In this document: positions 45,101-57,406 of the stretch, piece after piece
How positions within the stretch are numbered: position 1 is the stretch's first letter
Layout of the letters: every line of letters begins with the position of its first letter
Source: Albugo candida
Lineage: Eukaryota > Oomycota > Peronosporomycetes > Albuginales > Albuginaceae
Assembly: GCA_905220665.1 (NCBI GenBank)
Contig: CAJNAR010000164.1
Span: 62,001-126,000, forward strand
Length of the DNA stretch: 64,000 bases
Direction: 5' to 3'
Program-made: the position numbers and the translations under genes
Notes under the pieces: model-generated
Told to the model about the DNA's origin: nothing
Seen by the model: only the letters and a program-made list of their open reading frames with translations
Databases searched by the model: none

Positions 45101-48100
45101 GTGCTACATGAATTCTGAAGGCGATTTCTTTGTGTATAACAACGGCAGCGGTGCTGGTCTTGTCACTCGCTTCAGCGTGGCCACATGTGGTACGACTCTG
45201 ATGAGAAATGGAAGAGGTCCGTGGGGCTTGCCTTGTCACCTAAAGAACAGTGGAACGCCAATATTAGAGATCAGTGACGCAAATCGTCAGATTTTGGGTG
45301 TGTTTAGCGACAAAAAGATATCTGTGCTGGAAGAATGGAAAAAAGCCATTGAGAAGATGTCGGAACACTTAAAAGATCGTTTGGCTTATGGCTCCCTTTT
45401 AGCTTCAGTCGATTTCGATCAAATGCAGGACCGACGTCCGGCCGTAAAAGAAGACATTGGTCCGTCATATCAGTCTCCATTCAGCAGCATTGCCGATATG
45501 ATGCGAGGATACGATTACTTTCTCGAATCTGGATTCTTAGACACGTATACGAGGAGCAAGGAATTGCAAAAGATGCACACAAATTGGCTGGTTTTGGATG
45601 TGATTAACGTCACATTCACTTGTGATATTTGCAACGAGAATATCGGGAATCACACTGCGTTTCAATCGAATCTCACTGCTCAGTCGATGACGCTTTTAGA
45701 TTACCGACGCTTTGATATTGGACGTCCGGCAGTCTTTCACATTGGAGATGAGTTTCTAAGCTTTCAGAAGAATACTTTTCTCCCGTCCCGAGTCATTTTG
45801 AATCCGTTTTTCGCAACGAAAAACACGTATGTATCAGTGAATGCGACATATGGAAGTGTATTTCGAGACACGGACGATTTCTTTGTCGGTCAGAAGCGAG
45901 CGAGTTTGAAAATCTCTTTGGCAGGATGGGTAATGCCGCTAACAATTCTGTCCTCCATTATGGATATCTCTGCAGCATTGAGTGTTCTTTGGCGAGAGAA
46001 TCCTTCAGATTCGTATACGACTGGAACAATAAAGTATCAGACGCAGGACAATGAACGACATCCGAATGGTACAGAGTCCAGAGATACATTGGATCGAGCA
46101 CAATCTTCAGTGCCAGCTCGTATCACTGCCCAGACTACCTCGACTGCTCCGGGTATGGATTCATTAGCGGGAAATGCGCTTTTACAGGTGACAGAGCTGT
46201 GTCTCCAGCTACAAGCACCAATGATTGAAGCCTACATCGAAGACATTGATTGTGTGGTGAAACTCACCCTCGAGAAAGTCGTGTGCTCACTACGAGCTGG
46301 CTCGTACGCTGAAGAGCTCACAATCAATCTTGGTCCAACTGCGCTGTATTTGCTGACAAACGAAATGGCACTACGATTAGTTCAGCTGAATAAACTCTAC
46401 GTGGAGTATGAGCTTGCGGTATGGAAACAAGCTCAGGAGAATTGGTCGAATGGTTCGTTTGCTAAATCGTCCATTCGCAAAGAAAAAAGATGGAAGTCGC
46501 GAGAGGAGAAATCAAAACGACCGCTTTGCTACCGTTTTGTGGATATTCGGATCGGACAGATCAAATTGGAAGCAGATCGACGTCTCCAACTCTTATTCGC
46601 GTTGATAGAGGCGCTCACACAGCCCAGCACAAATGACGACATGGAGCAGTCTCTACCGTGGAAGTATGGAGAGGAATCGCATCCAGAGCATTTGTCCCTT
46701 GATGAACGACACAGGCAATCGATACAGTCGACTAAAAGTCGATCGGGAGGTCGTTCCAAACGAGTTCTCGAACCACCATCGACTCTCTTTTCATCCATTC
46801 TTGATGACGAGAACGATCCATTTCGTACGGGATCCGGCTTGGTCGATAGCCATCTACTCGACCAACTTACATACCCTATCAGTGGCTTCTCACGCTCAGA
46901 GCATACTTTACGACCAGGCTTTCCATTGTCATTCACAAAAAATAAAGATTCCGGCTCCTCTCCAAATTTGCGTCGCTCCTTCGACTTTTCTCCACATTTT
47001 CGGAAGCGATTCTCTTTCAGCAGCAATCACAATGCTCCAATCAGTGGTGCACACTCACAAGCTCCTTATGAACGCGTGACAAATCGATGCGACGACATGC
47101 TCCTTGGACCACTTATGAGTTATCAGACGTATATTGTCATCATCAAGGACAAAGCTCGATGCTACGGAGGTGAGAAATGCCATTCCATGCCGATTCGAGG
47201 AGCTCCGTCATCATCGAGTAGGAAATGGGCTCATGGATCTTCCGATCCTGGAATGAAATCCACTGGAAAGTCATTTCTGTACGGGCTTAAGCTTCGGAAG
47301 GGACGAGTATACGACTGCATTTTCTTCCATTGTGATGCGATTGTCTTGGAAGTGATCAAACGAAGCTTATCGATCGTTGCACTCGACACTTACATTCCAG
47401 TTATGAACTTTGCACTTCGCGATATCAATGCAGAAATTCTCACCAATTCCGAGCTCAGCAGCGATTACGGCGTGAGTGCTAGTATCGGGATCTGTGCTCA
47501 GTATTACAACAACGCACTCGCCGATTGGGAGCCTTTCATTGAGCCATGGAGAGTCAATGCTCTCCTTAGAAAACAAGATGATTCTCCCAATAGAACCACA
47601 GGCTTTGAAGTCAGACCACAGGAATCCCCGCATGGAATCAAAGGGAGACTTCAACCACCTCAATGTGTCGAAACGACAATATGTTTGAGCGCGATGGAGC
47701 GCTTAAATATCAATTTCACGCACGCACTCGTCTGTTTGCTGTGCAGTGTGGCGAAAAATCGACAAAAACAAGTTTCTTCGATAGAGAAACGAAAGCCTGC
47801 AGCCGTAGCAGCCGATAGTGAGGCAAGAAAGCAAGATGGACGCGTTTGTGTACTGAACAATTTAGGAGTGCCAATACGTTTAGCGAATTTGAACACATCT
47901 CGACGTGGAAGCCTGTTCATAGAGATACGCGATGGCTGGGCTTTCCCGAGCTATTCTCGCTTTCACAACATTCGCATGGAGGTAGTATTACTTCCTTGGT
48001 GGAGTCCACGTCAAGGAGAAACGCTGGAGCAGCTTCAACATGTATTTATCCTTCCCTATTGTGGAGCTCAATCTGGTGTAACACCGATTCTGAGAGTTGC

Positions 48101-51100
48101 AGTGTCGACAGCTGTCGATGAGAAGATCATGACAAATGCAAAATCGTTTGAAGATGATACGGATCCATTGCCTGACCCATTTAGTATTGTGAATGAGAAG
48201 GATGGAATAGAATTGAGAGCATGGGGGAGCGCTACTGCATTGAAGCCCTCGGACGATAGTATGGAGCACTGGGAGGCAGAAAGAGACTTGGATCCACTTG
48301 GTCCAAAAAACGTTGAGAAGAAATATTGGCAATTATTGGGCGTCGCTGAAGTCAATTTGGCGGCAACAGTGATGGGATATGGGACCTCAGCGGAACAAAT
48401 GAGACTCACACGATGGTTTCGTCTTCATGATGCTCGCGGTGCACCGACTGGTGAAGTGTTACTTCATCTGAAATTCATCCCTTCCGACTTGCCCGAATCC
48501 GAGAAATCTGACTTTGAGGATCCCAAAGTCGTAAAAGACGGTCAGTTTTTAGTATTCGATCCATTGAAAATGGTATCCGTTGGTCACAGAACCCGGGAAA
48601 GCTGTACCGCCTCATCTATCTCCAAGACGCTCGAAACAGAATTAGAAAACGGACATGAAAATCAAACAGAAGACGAACGAAATGCATCGCAATTGCAACA
48701 CATTATATTGGCAGATAGCCTTCGTGGAGCTTATATACCTCCTTTAGCCCTGGAAATACTTCTGGACAACAAACGATACAACTTGCTTTGCCCTTTACGA
48801 CGTGCAGGCAAATTTCTTATCCAATGCGACAATTTGACCGCAGAAGTCAAAGTAGCCCAACGCGATGAAACCCGTCGTGTGCTGCTGCTGAACTCACCTG
48901 TGCAGCTTAAAAATGGTACGTTGGCTAATGTCATTGTGTACATTGACTCACATGCGCTTTTGTGCAGAGACCCAAGCGAATGCTGTGTTTTGGACCAAGC
49001 AACTCGATCAAAAAGCATTGGAAGCAAAGGTATTGATAGGCGCTCTTTTCCCCTTTGGAATGACTCACGGAAGAATGCTTCTGCAGGACCTTTTACCGGA
49101 AAACGATCAACATGCGATCTACTTGAAAGCCAACTCGAAAATCTCTGTGCCATTGAGCGCTCTTCACGGCGAAAAGAAGCATTCCATTATCATGAGTGTG
49201 AATAATTGCACTCCACGCGTAATTGCAGATCTCGATGATCTCAATCCGGGCACATTACTTCTCTACTGGAGCGCCGAAAACGACGAGGAACATCCCAATT
49301 CGGAAGGTCTGCGGACTGAAACACCGTATCGAAGAAGAAATTCGAGTTTAAGTCATTCAAAAGCTTTCTCAGAGAACTCTGGCATCGCGCAGTTATGGGG
49401 ATACTGCTTCCTTGTGACGATTGCTTCACACACGAGGAAAGTATATCGTGAAGATCAGCAGACACTGCCTGCAAATGAAGGCGGTAATATGATCTACAGA
49501 CCCAAGCAAGAAAAACTCGGTCATCCAGCGAAATTCTACAAGGGCGATGACGGTACCTCTCATCATCGCGGGGCTTCCTATGCGAAATGGAGCGAGGTCG
49601 ATACTCAGTCCTACGCGACCAAACATCAAATAAGTCTGCACGCGTGCCTGCTCTTCGAAAACACATTACCCGTTCGGGTGCAGTACAAAGTCGTTTTGGA
49701 GAAGACAGCTCAAAGAGAAGAAATCGTTATTCGGGCTGGAACTTTGTCGCCTGGGAAAAGCGTTCGCATTTATGAATTCCAAAAGGACGCTGTGCTTCAA
49801 TTACGCCTTCCCGAAATGGACACAATGTGGACAAAACCGATTCTGTTGGCGGAATGTATCTATCGAGAAAGCACGATGCGTGAGCAGGAGCGAAATCTGC
49901 TTGGATTGCCTAAAGTTGCTGTAAAACCACGAGCTGTCCGACCCGTAGCAGTGGCGTCTTCAGCAGCAGCAGCGGTCTTAACCTCAGTACAACGGAAAAT
50001 ATCTCAGCACGATCGTGTGGTGGAATTCTACCCCAAAGCTCCGTCGTTGAATATGATGTTTGAAAAAGAAGAAATGGAAGCGAAAAAAGTGATCACAAGA
50101 ATGGATTTCACACAGTCTGATAACCAGAGTCCGCGAATTGTATTATACGCATCGATTTGGATCTATAATCAATCGCATATGAGCACGTTGATGTTTCGAG
50201 ATGCAAATGACTCGACTGCAAGCTCGACTGTTGTTTACGCGCCTCAGATCGTCCCAGAACACCCGAATCCAAAGCTTATGGACTGTCCGTCACACAGCTT
50301 TGAAATGAACACTCGTGTCGATCATGAAATCGCTCGATGGTCTGATAAATTGCATTCGGCTGTCGTTGGAGTGCAAGATCCCATCACATTCGAATTTGGA
50401 AGAATCGATTTGAGACGAAATAAAAAACGATTTGAGGTCGGCGTCTCTATTGAGCGTCCGCTTGGGCAATTCCACAGAACAGCAAAAGTACTTGTGGCAC
50501 CTCGCTTTGTTTTTGTGAATCAGACACAAGTCACATTTAAAATCTCACAAAGTTGCAGAGAGAATGATTCCAATGTCGTGGAAGTCGAGCCGTGTTACAA
50601 ATATTTCTTCGATTCGGCTACAAACACAATGGATCCAGTTCTTGCAGCTGGGTCGACATTGTCCCCGTCGATGGGAAGCGCTTCTCAATCCGCTCGAGAG
50701 AGAGCTGGCTACGAAGAAATGGAGCATGTATCTGGTGGGCCGCTCGTATGGACTCCGTTCGATTTCCTGTATTCCGATTCCATCGCACAAACGCGGAAAC
50801 GAAGGGTATTCATTAAAATGGCTCACGCAACCGCTCAATGGAGTGGTCCTTTTGCAATCGATTACGAAAAAGAATTTCCACTTCGTCTACGAGGCGGTGT
50901 CGCTCCAAGTTGGTCGAGTACGATGTCATGGACTCGGCCCAACAAGGACAAAGACGATCCTTTGGCCAAGTTCGAATTGGCTTCAGGAGCATTTGCTCAG
51001 TATCGACTTCGCATACGAATCACTGCAGTTGGTGCCACGATGGTGATTACATTGATGAAAGATGACCCACCCATGTTTTTCATACGTAATGAATCGACAT

Positions 51101-54009
51101 TGGAGCTCCATGTGAGTCAAGCACGGGCTTCAGAGAGCTCCATGATGCTACAAAGCGGTGAATACGTTCCGTTTGCGTGGGATCGGCCGGAAAAAACAAC
51201 GTACGTGAAAAAGCCTTTCACTCGAACGCTTGTGTGCTGATATTTGGTGCTCTGCGTAGTCGGGTTAGCTGTCGCGTAAGCTCACCGAAAACAAGGGCTT
51301 TTGGTATCGAATGGAATCGGACAAGTGTCAAAGTCCCGCGGTTGTTTGATTTCGAGAATTTGGATCGTGAGAAAGGAATTGTCGAATTGACGCGATGGTT
51401 TTATGGTCGAAGCATTTCTGGGGAAATCAAAGTGGAGAAATCGTCTCGAGTGCTCGTGTTCAAAGATCAAGTTGCAAAGAAGGAGCCTGAATATTTGATG
51501 GAGATCAAAATCTTATCGACCAAGATGCGAACACGTGAAGGACCCGATACACTTGGTCGGTTTTGTGTCCAGATCATGCAAGAGGTAGTAGCGATGCTCT
51601 TGGTGCTTTTTGTTGGCATGTCGCTTACACATGAGCTTGTAGAAACGATTCACAGAGTATAAGGAACGCAAAAACTCCAATTTGTATCGATTTGACTCCG
51701 AATTGGCATTTTCATTCCGCTCGCGACCAAAGCATTTGAAATTGACATTATGTGAGACCAGTAAGGTGAATGCTCAATTGGATCAATTGAATGATCAGAG
51801 AGACGTTTCTTCCATCAGCATTCACGATAAGGAAGATCCGATACGAGCGTCTAAACACCAGGATATCAGTGCCGGGAACATGGTCGATTTGACTCGATTT
51901 GAAGATGACGATCACCGTTTTGGATTGTATCGATCGATACAAACTCCTGATCAATGGTGTAGGCAAATCTCCAATATCCCAAACTGCGATAGCGATCGTC
52001 CTAACGACTTGGAAGACGATTTGATACAGTCTCAATCCTCCTCCAGCTCTGAAGAAGTCGATAATGCTTCACGGCTTTTGCATACAAATGTGCTGGGATC
52101 AGCGTGCAAATTGGGTCGACTTAAAATCCGCATTCCAGCCAAAATATGGGCACAAAATCACAACGATCAACGCCATTTTGACAGTATTGCATCAATTGGA
52201 CCTAATTGCCTATCTCATGCGGCTGCTTTATCCTATACGTGTGGGTATGATGCTGGGCAACCAGCTCTAAATGGAGCCTTTTATGGTGCTGCTGTGAGCA
52301 ATGAGAGCAATTGGTGGGCTTTACAGGATTCAGAAAGCGGTGATATCATCGGTGAAGTCCAGCTAGCTTTTAAATGTCGACGGACATTTGTCCCAGCTGC
52401 TTCTATGGCTTCCGATTTCTTCAATATTTCCGTCACAATCCCAAGTATTGGCATATCGTTTCTGCATAATTCGACACCGAATCAAAGTATGTTGGAAGTT
52501 GCATTCCTCTCATTACAGCGGATGTCGTTATTGTATTCCTGCGTAAATGGACAAAACAGTGAGGTCGTTTTCCGTCTTGGAAATCTTCAAATGGATAACC
52601 AAATGGACGCTGAGGTCGTTGTTGGGCCTAAAATTCAAAAAGTCGATCGAGGAGTATCCATTCGACTTCGTGATCGACTAAAAGCCTGTTTAGACTATCG
52701 CTATCGTGGGATTTTGAGCAATGATATCGGGATGCTGCAGAATTCCACATCATTCAAAACCCCGAATAATGTCGTTCATTTCCGAATGCTTTGGAATGCA
52801 CAATGTGTTGCTGGAGACATTACCCACTACGAGCTCATCCAGCTGGCTATTCAAGAATTGGAGATGTCAACCGATGAGAAGTTTATTGTGAATTTGATTA
52901 TCGTATTTCAAGGCCTCGAGATCTTGACGCGACAGCATTCCTTCGATGAGATTGTCGATTCAGAAATTAGTTTTGTCGATGAGAAAGCAGCCCTCGCAGC
53001 CGCGTACGTGGCAAATCTTGCGTCTAGAGGTCTTGTGAATACGATGCTGGAGTATGAGAATCAGAAGGATGCCATGAGACGAAGACAACGGGATGCAGAC
53101 ACCGAAGCTGCTGCGATAACGAAACTCGCATCATTGAATCCAACAAATCAGAGCATATACGTTGAGGAATTGCAAATTGATGGAATTCGGATTCAGTTCA
53201 GTGTCGAGCTGAATGGTGGAAGATATATTCGGACATTGGGCTCTGTAGGCAGAAGACTTGCAACGTATTTTCCCGAATCGAATGTGAAGGATCTCGGGTT
53301 GAATCTGCCGAAAGCGACATTCAGTCACATTTACAATTCCCAAGCGACGATCATTCGATCTCTGTTGTATCATTATCGTCATCATGCCGTTCTTGTGGTC
53401 GTTCGTGGCTTGCATACAGTTTCTCTGTATGCAAATCCATTACGAATTTGTTATCGATTTCTGCATGGAATTATTGAGCTGATACGTCTCCCACTACGAG
53501 GATTGATGTCGGGAAGTCCCATTGAGCTGTTAAACGGCGCGTATTTGGGCGTTCGAGCTCTTGTCATGAATCTCATCAGTGGAGGATACGAAATTGTGGC
53601 TGGAGCGGCAGGACTTTTGACCATTTTTGTAGGTCTTATTCTCCCAGAAAGCAAACGTCGAGCCTTTGAAGAGGATATGTTTGCATTCCAGCGATCTGTT
53701 ATGGAAGAAGTGGATGCGTTTGACGCACAGGAAGAACGCGCAATGGTCAAGACAATTGTACGACAGCCGCGGAAATTCGATGCCGGAAATATCGGTCTGC
53801 TTACAGTGTACGGCCCCGGAGCGCTCCCAATCGAGGAGCAGTCTCAAATTGATTACAACGCGGCTGTTATGATCCAAGAATGGTGGCGGCGTAGACGGCT
53901 TGCGGAGAAATTGATGGAGCATGTAAGAGAATTAAATCCGAATTTTGAGACGATCACGGAAGAAAAAACTATCAAGACCAGTCATTGGAAAGAATGCCTT
54001 ATTTTATGA
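42150..54009 (+). CDS. VPS13: VPS13 (chorein) bridge-like lipid transfer protein
   Basis: Four exons (42150-48915, 48968-51200, 51260-51584, 51643-54009; introns 52, 59 and 58 bp) give 3,896 residues. The chorein N-terminus is canonical (MLEGPLKSWISHFLGQYVE, LWSVSEELELVNLTLK). Further parts are a PDZ-like segment at about 497-585 (FPRGSTGLVLTYHR, RPRSRLIKLNGESIL), an IQ motif at about 930 (VVNVQRHIRGFLARKL) and a PH domain at about 955-1070 (FGWLYKRDDTLTFCRWQRY). A C2-like segment lies around 2020-2110 (TGEVLLHLKFIP), followed by the VPS13 adaptor-binding region, the ATG2-type C-terminal helices (PLRGLMSGSPIELLNGAY) and a final IQ-like helix (IQEWWRRRRLAEKL). VPS13 proteins carry lipids in bulk between organelles at contact sites. 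The PDZ, IQ and PH additions suggest calmodulin- and phosphoinositide-linked control. Confidence 0.95.
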
Positions 54010-54295
54010 TCAATATATCGACATTTTGTCATCTGATTGTGACGGGGTTCGCCTGCAAAGTTGGACGACAAATTGCAGTCATTTTCATTGTAGATGCTAC
54101 TTTCGGGCATTTAAGCCAATCACAAAAATAATATTATCTATCCAATCATAAATGATTAGTGATTGTGTTGATAAAATACAATACGAGGATTGGTCAAATG
54201 AAAGAAACGGCCTAACCCTTTCCCGAAGCATTTTTTGACTCAATAATTTCTCATTTTTGGAGTAACTTGGAGCTCACACAGCGCTTGCAGCATTC

Positions 54296-55878
54296 ATGGC
54301 GTCCCAATATCAGTCCGCGTCATGGGAACCAAGTCTCAACAGGATATCTAAAGTACCCATGGTCACAACTTTGCAATCGAACCCGTCGGAAAGACTGCGG
54401 GCATCCAACAGCGACGAAACTCATCCCATGAGCGTTTTAAGCCCCATGACCCGAGCTTTTATGAAGAACACAGCACTAGGAAACGCATGCAGATGCTCCT
54501 TCAACTTGGAACCGAATACCATCAATCTGAATCAGAATTGCTACGGAACGGCGATCAAGCCCGGTACTTATCAAATGTATCAAATGCGAAAGGCGTTCAA
54601 TGACAAGTGTTTGGCTTTATAGTGTTACAAGCACAAGCGCATTTTGTGGATCGAATGGAAATGAACCCGGATCGATTTTTTAGGAAAGAATGTCCAGGAT
54701 TACTGCGAAGTGCTGCGACCGAACTTGCGCGATTTCTGGATGCAAATGCCGATGATGTGGTATTTGTAACAAACGCCACAACAGGGATCAATGCTGTATT
54801 GCGATCAGTAGATTTGCAGGAAGGAGATGAAGTGATATGTTTGGATCTTACGTGTACGTTTTGCTATATGGTCGTTTGGTCTATTGGTACTATTGAGTTG
54901 TTTCATTAGATCCGGCGGTTTTAAATACGTTGAGACATCTGTGCTACTGCACGCAAGAATTCGTAGAGCTCAAGGTCGTTGATGTTCATCTACCCATTGA
55001 GAGTTATGACGCCCTAGTGAAAAATGTGGAATCGTCTATCACGAAGAATACAAGGCTGGCAGTGCTGGATCATATTGCAAGCTCAACGGGCTTTGTGCTT
55101 CCGTTAAAGCAGCTGATATCGATGTTCCATGCAAGAAATATACCAGTATTAGTTGATGGAGCAAGCGCACCAGGACAGCTTCCACTGAGCTTGAGAAATA
55201 TAGGAGCAGACTTTTATGTCGGTACTTGCTACAAATGGCTCTTCGGATCAAAATCATGCTCATTTTTATACGTTTCGAAAGACTTCCAGGTAAGTTTTGA
55301 TTCGATATGGATAATTTACTCGCATTGTGGCTTGACATTTATGATTGATGTAGAACACAGTACAACCCGTCGTGACATCCTTAGGATATGGGCAAGGATT
55401 TATAGAAGACTTTGCAATCCAAGGTACCCGTGACGAATGCAACTTTTTGACGATCATCACCGCTCTCGATTGCTATCGCTCAATTGGCCCTGCCCGGATT
55501 TATGCCCACAATAAAGCGTTGATGGATTGGGCAAGTGCGTACCTTGCAAACTTGTGGTCGACTTATGAGCTATTGCCTCCATGGCAACGGGCACCTTTTG
55601 TCAGTAACATCCAATTGCCCATTGATATTTCTGATGTGCAATGTGGCAAAGCATTGACACAAGAGAATATTTCATCCATTTGCAGTGTGCTGATGGACTT
55701 ACTGATGGATCGATTTGGTATACTTGTCCGAGTCGCTTTTTTCCAAGGAGCTTTTTTCGTGCGTATTAGTGCCCAAATTTACAACGAGCGAAGTGATTAC
55801 GAGCAATTAGGAGCTGCGATTTTGGACATTACCAGGGGAAAGCCACTGTGCGATTACTTTTCGGATTTGATTATATGA
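54296..55878 (+). CDS. Class V PLP enzyme (isopenicillin-N epimerase-like)
   Basis: Exons 54296-54563, 54623-54853, 54910-55289 and 55354-55878 (introns 59, 56 and 64 bp) give 467 residues. Fold-type I features are NLNQNCYGTAIKPVLQAQ, EMNPDRFFR, VVFVTNATTGINAVLRS (phosphate loop), LAVLDHIASSTGFVLP, VLVDGASAPGQLPL (the Asp that binds the pyridine nitrogen) and the Schiff-base lysine in GTCYKWLFGSKSC. It belongs to the class V group with isopenicillin-N epimerases, cysteine desulfurase-like and sulfoxide lyase enzymes. The true reaction cannot be told from sequence. The first about 75 residues are an extra N-terminal extension without a domain. The intron pattern is local, so any gene transfer from bacteria would be old. 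Confidence 0.87.
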
Positions 55879-56027
55879 AAAAAAGCGTCGTAGTCGAAAA
55901 TTCATCGATTTCGACTTTGGTGGCGTCGAGTCTGAGAGAAATGATAACAAATAAATCACTCGCTTTAACGACTCTGTTTACAATCTTGCATTGTGCTGTT
56001 CATACAGAGCCTTGACATTGTCCATAC

Positions 56028-57347
56028 TCACTCTCGATCATTATCAAGCGAGGTTGTACGGTGTTGTCGTCTAGCTTGTAACATGTACGAGTATTCTGCT
56101 AGAAAACGATTCGCTCCAATTCCAAAAGTATCTTTGTGAATGAGGTAATGCCGTTTGCTTTTTTTTCCAGGTGCGCTTAATCGAAACGCTGTTCCATTTG
56201 TGCTGTTCATATCCGTGATGTAAAATCCATCTCCTAAATGCGAAAACACACAATGACGACCGGATATCGAGGCATCTTCTGGAATGCATAAAGCGTTGCT
56301 GCTTTTCCGACCAAGTGTAACAGGAGTAGGCCCGATTGTCTGACAAATACCAATCATCGGCCCTTCTACAAATTCTATCCGAAGAAGTGGCTTTTTGGTG
56401 CATACATCCTCGTGTATCGTGATGACCTTCATTTCCGTATCGCCAACTTTAACTCGATCATCTACTTGTAGTAGCTTTGGAACATTTGGTCGTATATATA
56501 TAAAAGTACCGGTCACGCTTCCAAGATCTCGCAAGTAGTATTCCTTCTCCATCGGTTCATATCGTATCTCAAAGTGACTTCGGCTCACAAATGGGTCGTC
56601 CAATATAATTTGATTGGAATGGTGTCGTCCACCTCTGGCCCCTTCTCTTGGATTGATGACTAATCGAGCCTTTTTCTGGTATTCCATTTGGTTGTATTTG
56701 GACTGTAACGCATGGAAATTAAGTGATTTTGTCGATGTTTTCGATATCATCTTGGCGCAAGACGAGCGTCGTTTTGGTAGAAGCGAACTGACAATCAAAA
56801 GGTCAAATATATCAATTTTCTCTTGGGCTCTTTCCCACTCATTCTGCGCCTCCTGCCCCCAATCGAATACGCTTGGAAAGAAATAATTCTTCAGAATTGA
56901 TGAGCGACAAAGCCATCGAGTGGTTGACTTCAAAATTACGAAAGTGGCAAGGATCTGGGCGCATAGATGATAGATCGGACCATGAATGTTGTACCAGCGC
57001 AATACAAGCAAAATGGTGCACCAAACCAAAAGACTTGAAATGAGTATTAACATCCATCGAAGAAAGAAGATACTGTGTAGGATATTCGATGGTATAGAGT
57101 ACAGCAGTATGTGATCACTTAGTCCATTGCTACTCGTCAGTTGCGAGGTCTCGATAAAAGTATTATTATGTACTGCATACGATATCGTTTGGAAGCCTGA
57201 GACATATCTAGCAATGATTCTAAGCATATACGCGCTTGAACACAGCAAACATGTGATATACGCGATTACTAATAGTCCCTTGTGGTTGAAAGTGCGCTTT
57301 CCACAATGAGACAAACGTTCCGACTTTGGTTGAGACGTGAGTTTCAT
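56028..57347 (-). CDS. Membrane protein with two FHA domains
   Basis: A single exon of 439 residues. The N-terminal third contains three to four hydrophobic helices (around GLLVIAYITCLLCSSAYML, LRWMLILISSLLVWCTILL, and HLCAQILATFVIL). The C-terminal half has two FHA domains. FHA 1 at about 240-310 shows DDPFVSRSHFEIR and DLGSVTGTFI; FHA 2 at about 345-410 shows GRKSSNALCIPEDASISGRH and MNSTNGTAFRL. The conserved Arg, Ser-Arg-His and Asn/Gly residues for phosphothreonine binding are present. This predicts a membrane-held reader of phosphothreonine on the cytosolic side. Its start is 59 bp from the divergent ALG11 start. The exact family is not recognised. Confidence 0.85.
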   Translation of the reverse strand: MKLTSQPKSERLSHCGKRTFNHKGLLVIAYITCLLCSSAYMLRIIARYVSGFQTISYAVHNNTFIETSQLTSSNGLSDHILLYSIPSNILHSIFFLRWMLILISSLLVWCTILLVLRWYNIHGPIYHLCAQILATFVILKSTTRWLCRSSILKNYFFPSVFDWGQEAQNEWERAQEKIDIFDLLIVSSLLPKRRSSCAKMISKTSTKSLNFHALQSKYNQMEYQKKARLVINPREGARGGRHHSNQIILDDPFVSRSHFEIRYEPMEKEYYLRDLGSVTGTFIYIRPNVPKLLQVDDRVKVGDTEMKVITIHEDVCTKKPLLRIEFVEGPMIGICQTIGPTPVTLGRKSSNALCIPEDASISGRHCVFSHLGDGFYITDMNSTNGTAFRLSAPGKKSKRHYLIHKDTFGIGANRFLAEYSYMLQARRQHRTTSLDNDRE

Positions 57348-57406
57348 CGATATGATACATTGGGTAATGTTGCTCGAATGTGAGTGTCGTCATTGATTCG
57401 CAAGAA

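Noticed and set aside
42194..53922. Many minus-strand frames inside VPS13
   Set aside because: They are shadows of a confidently assigned coding sequence.
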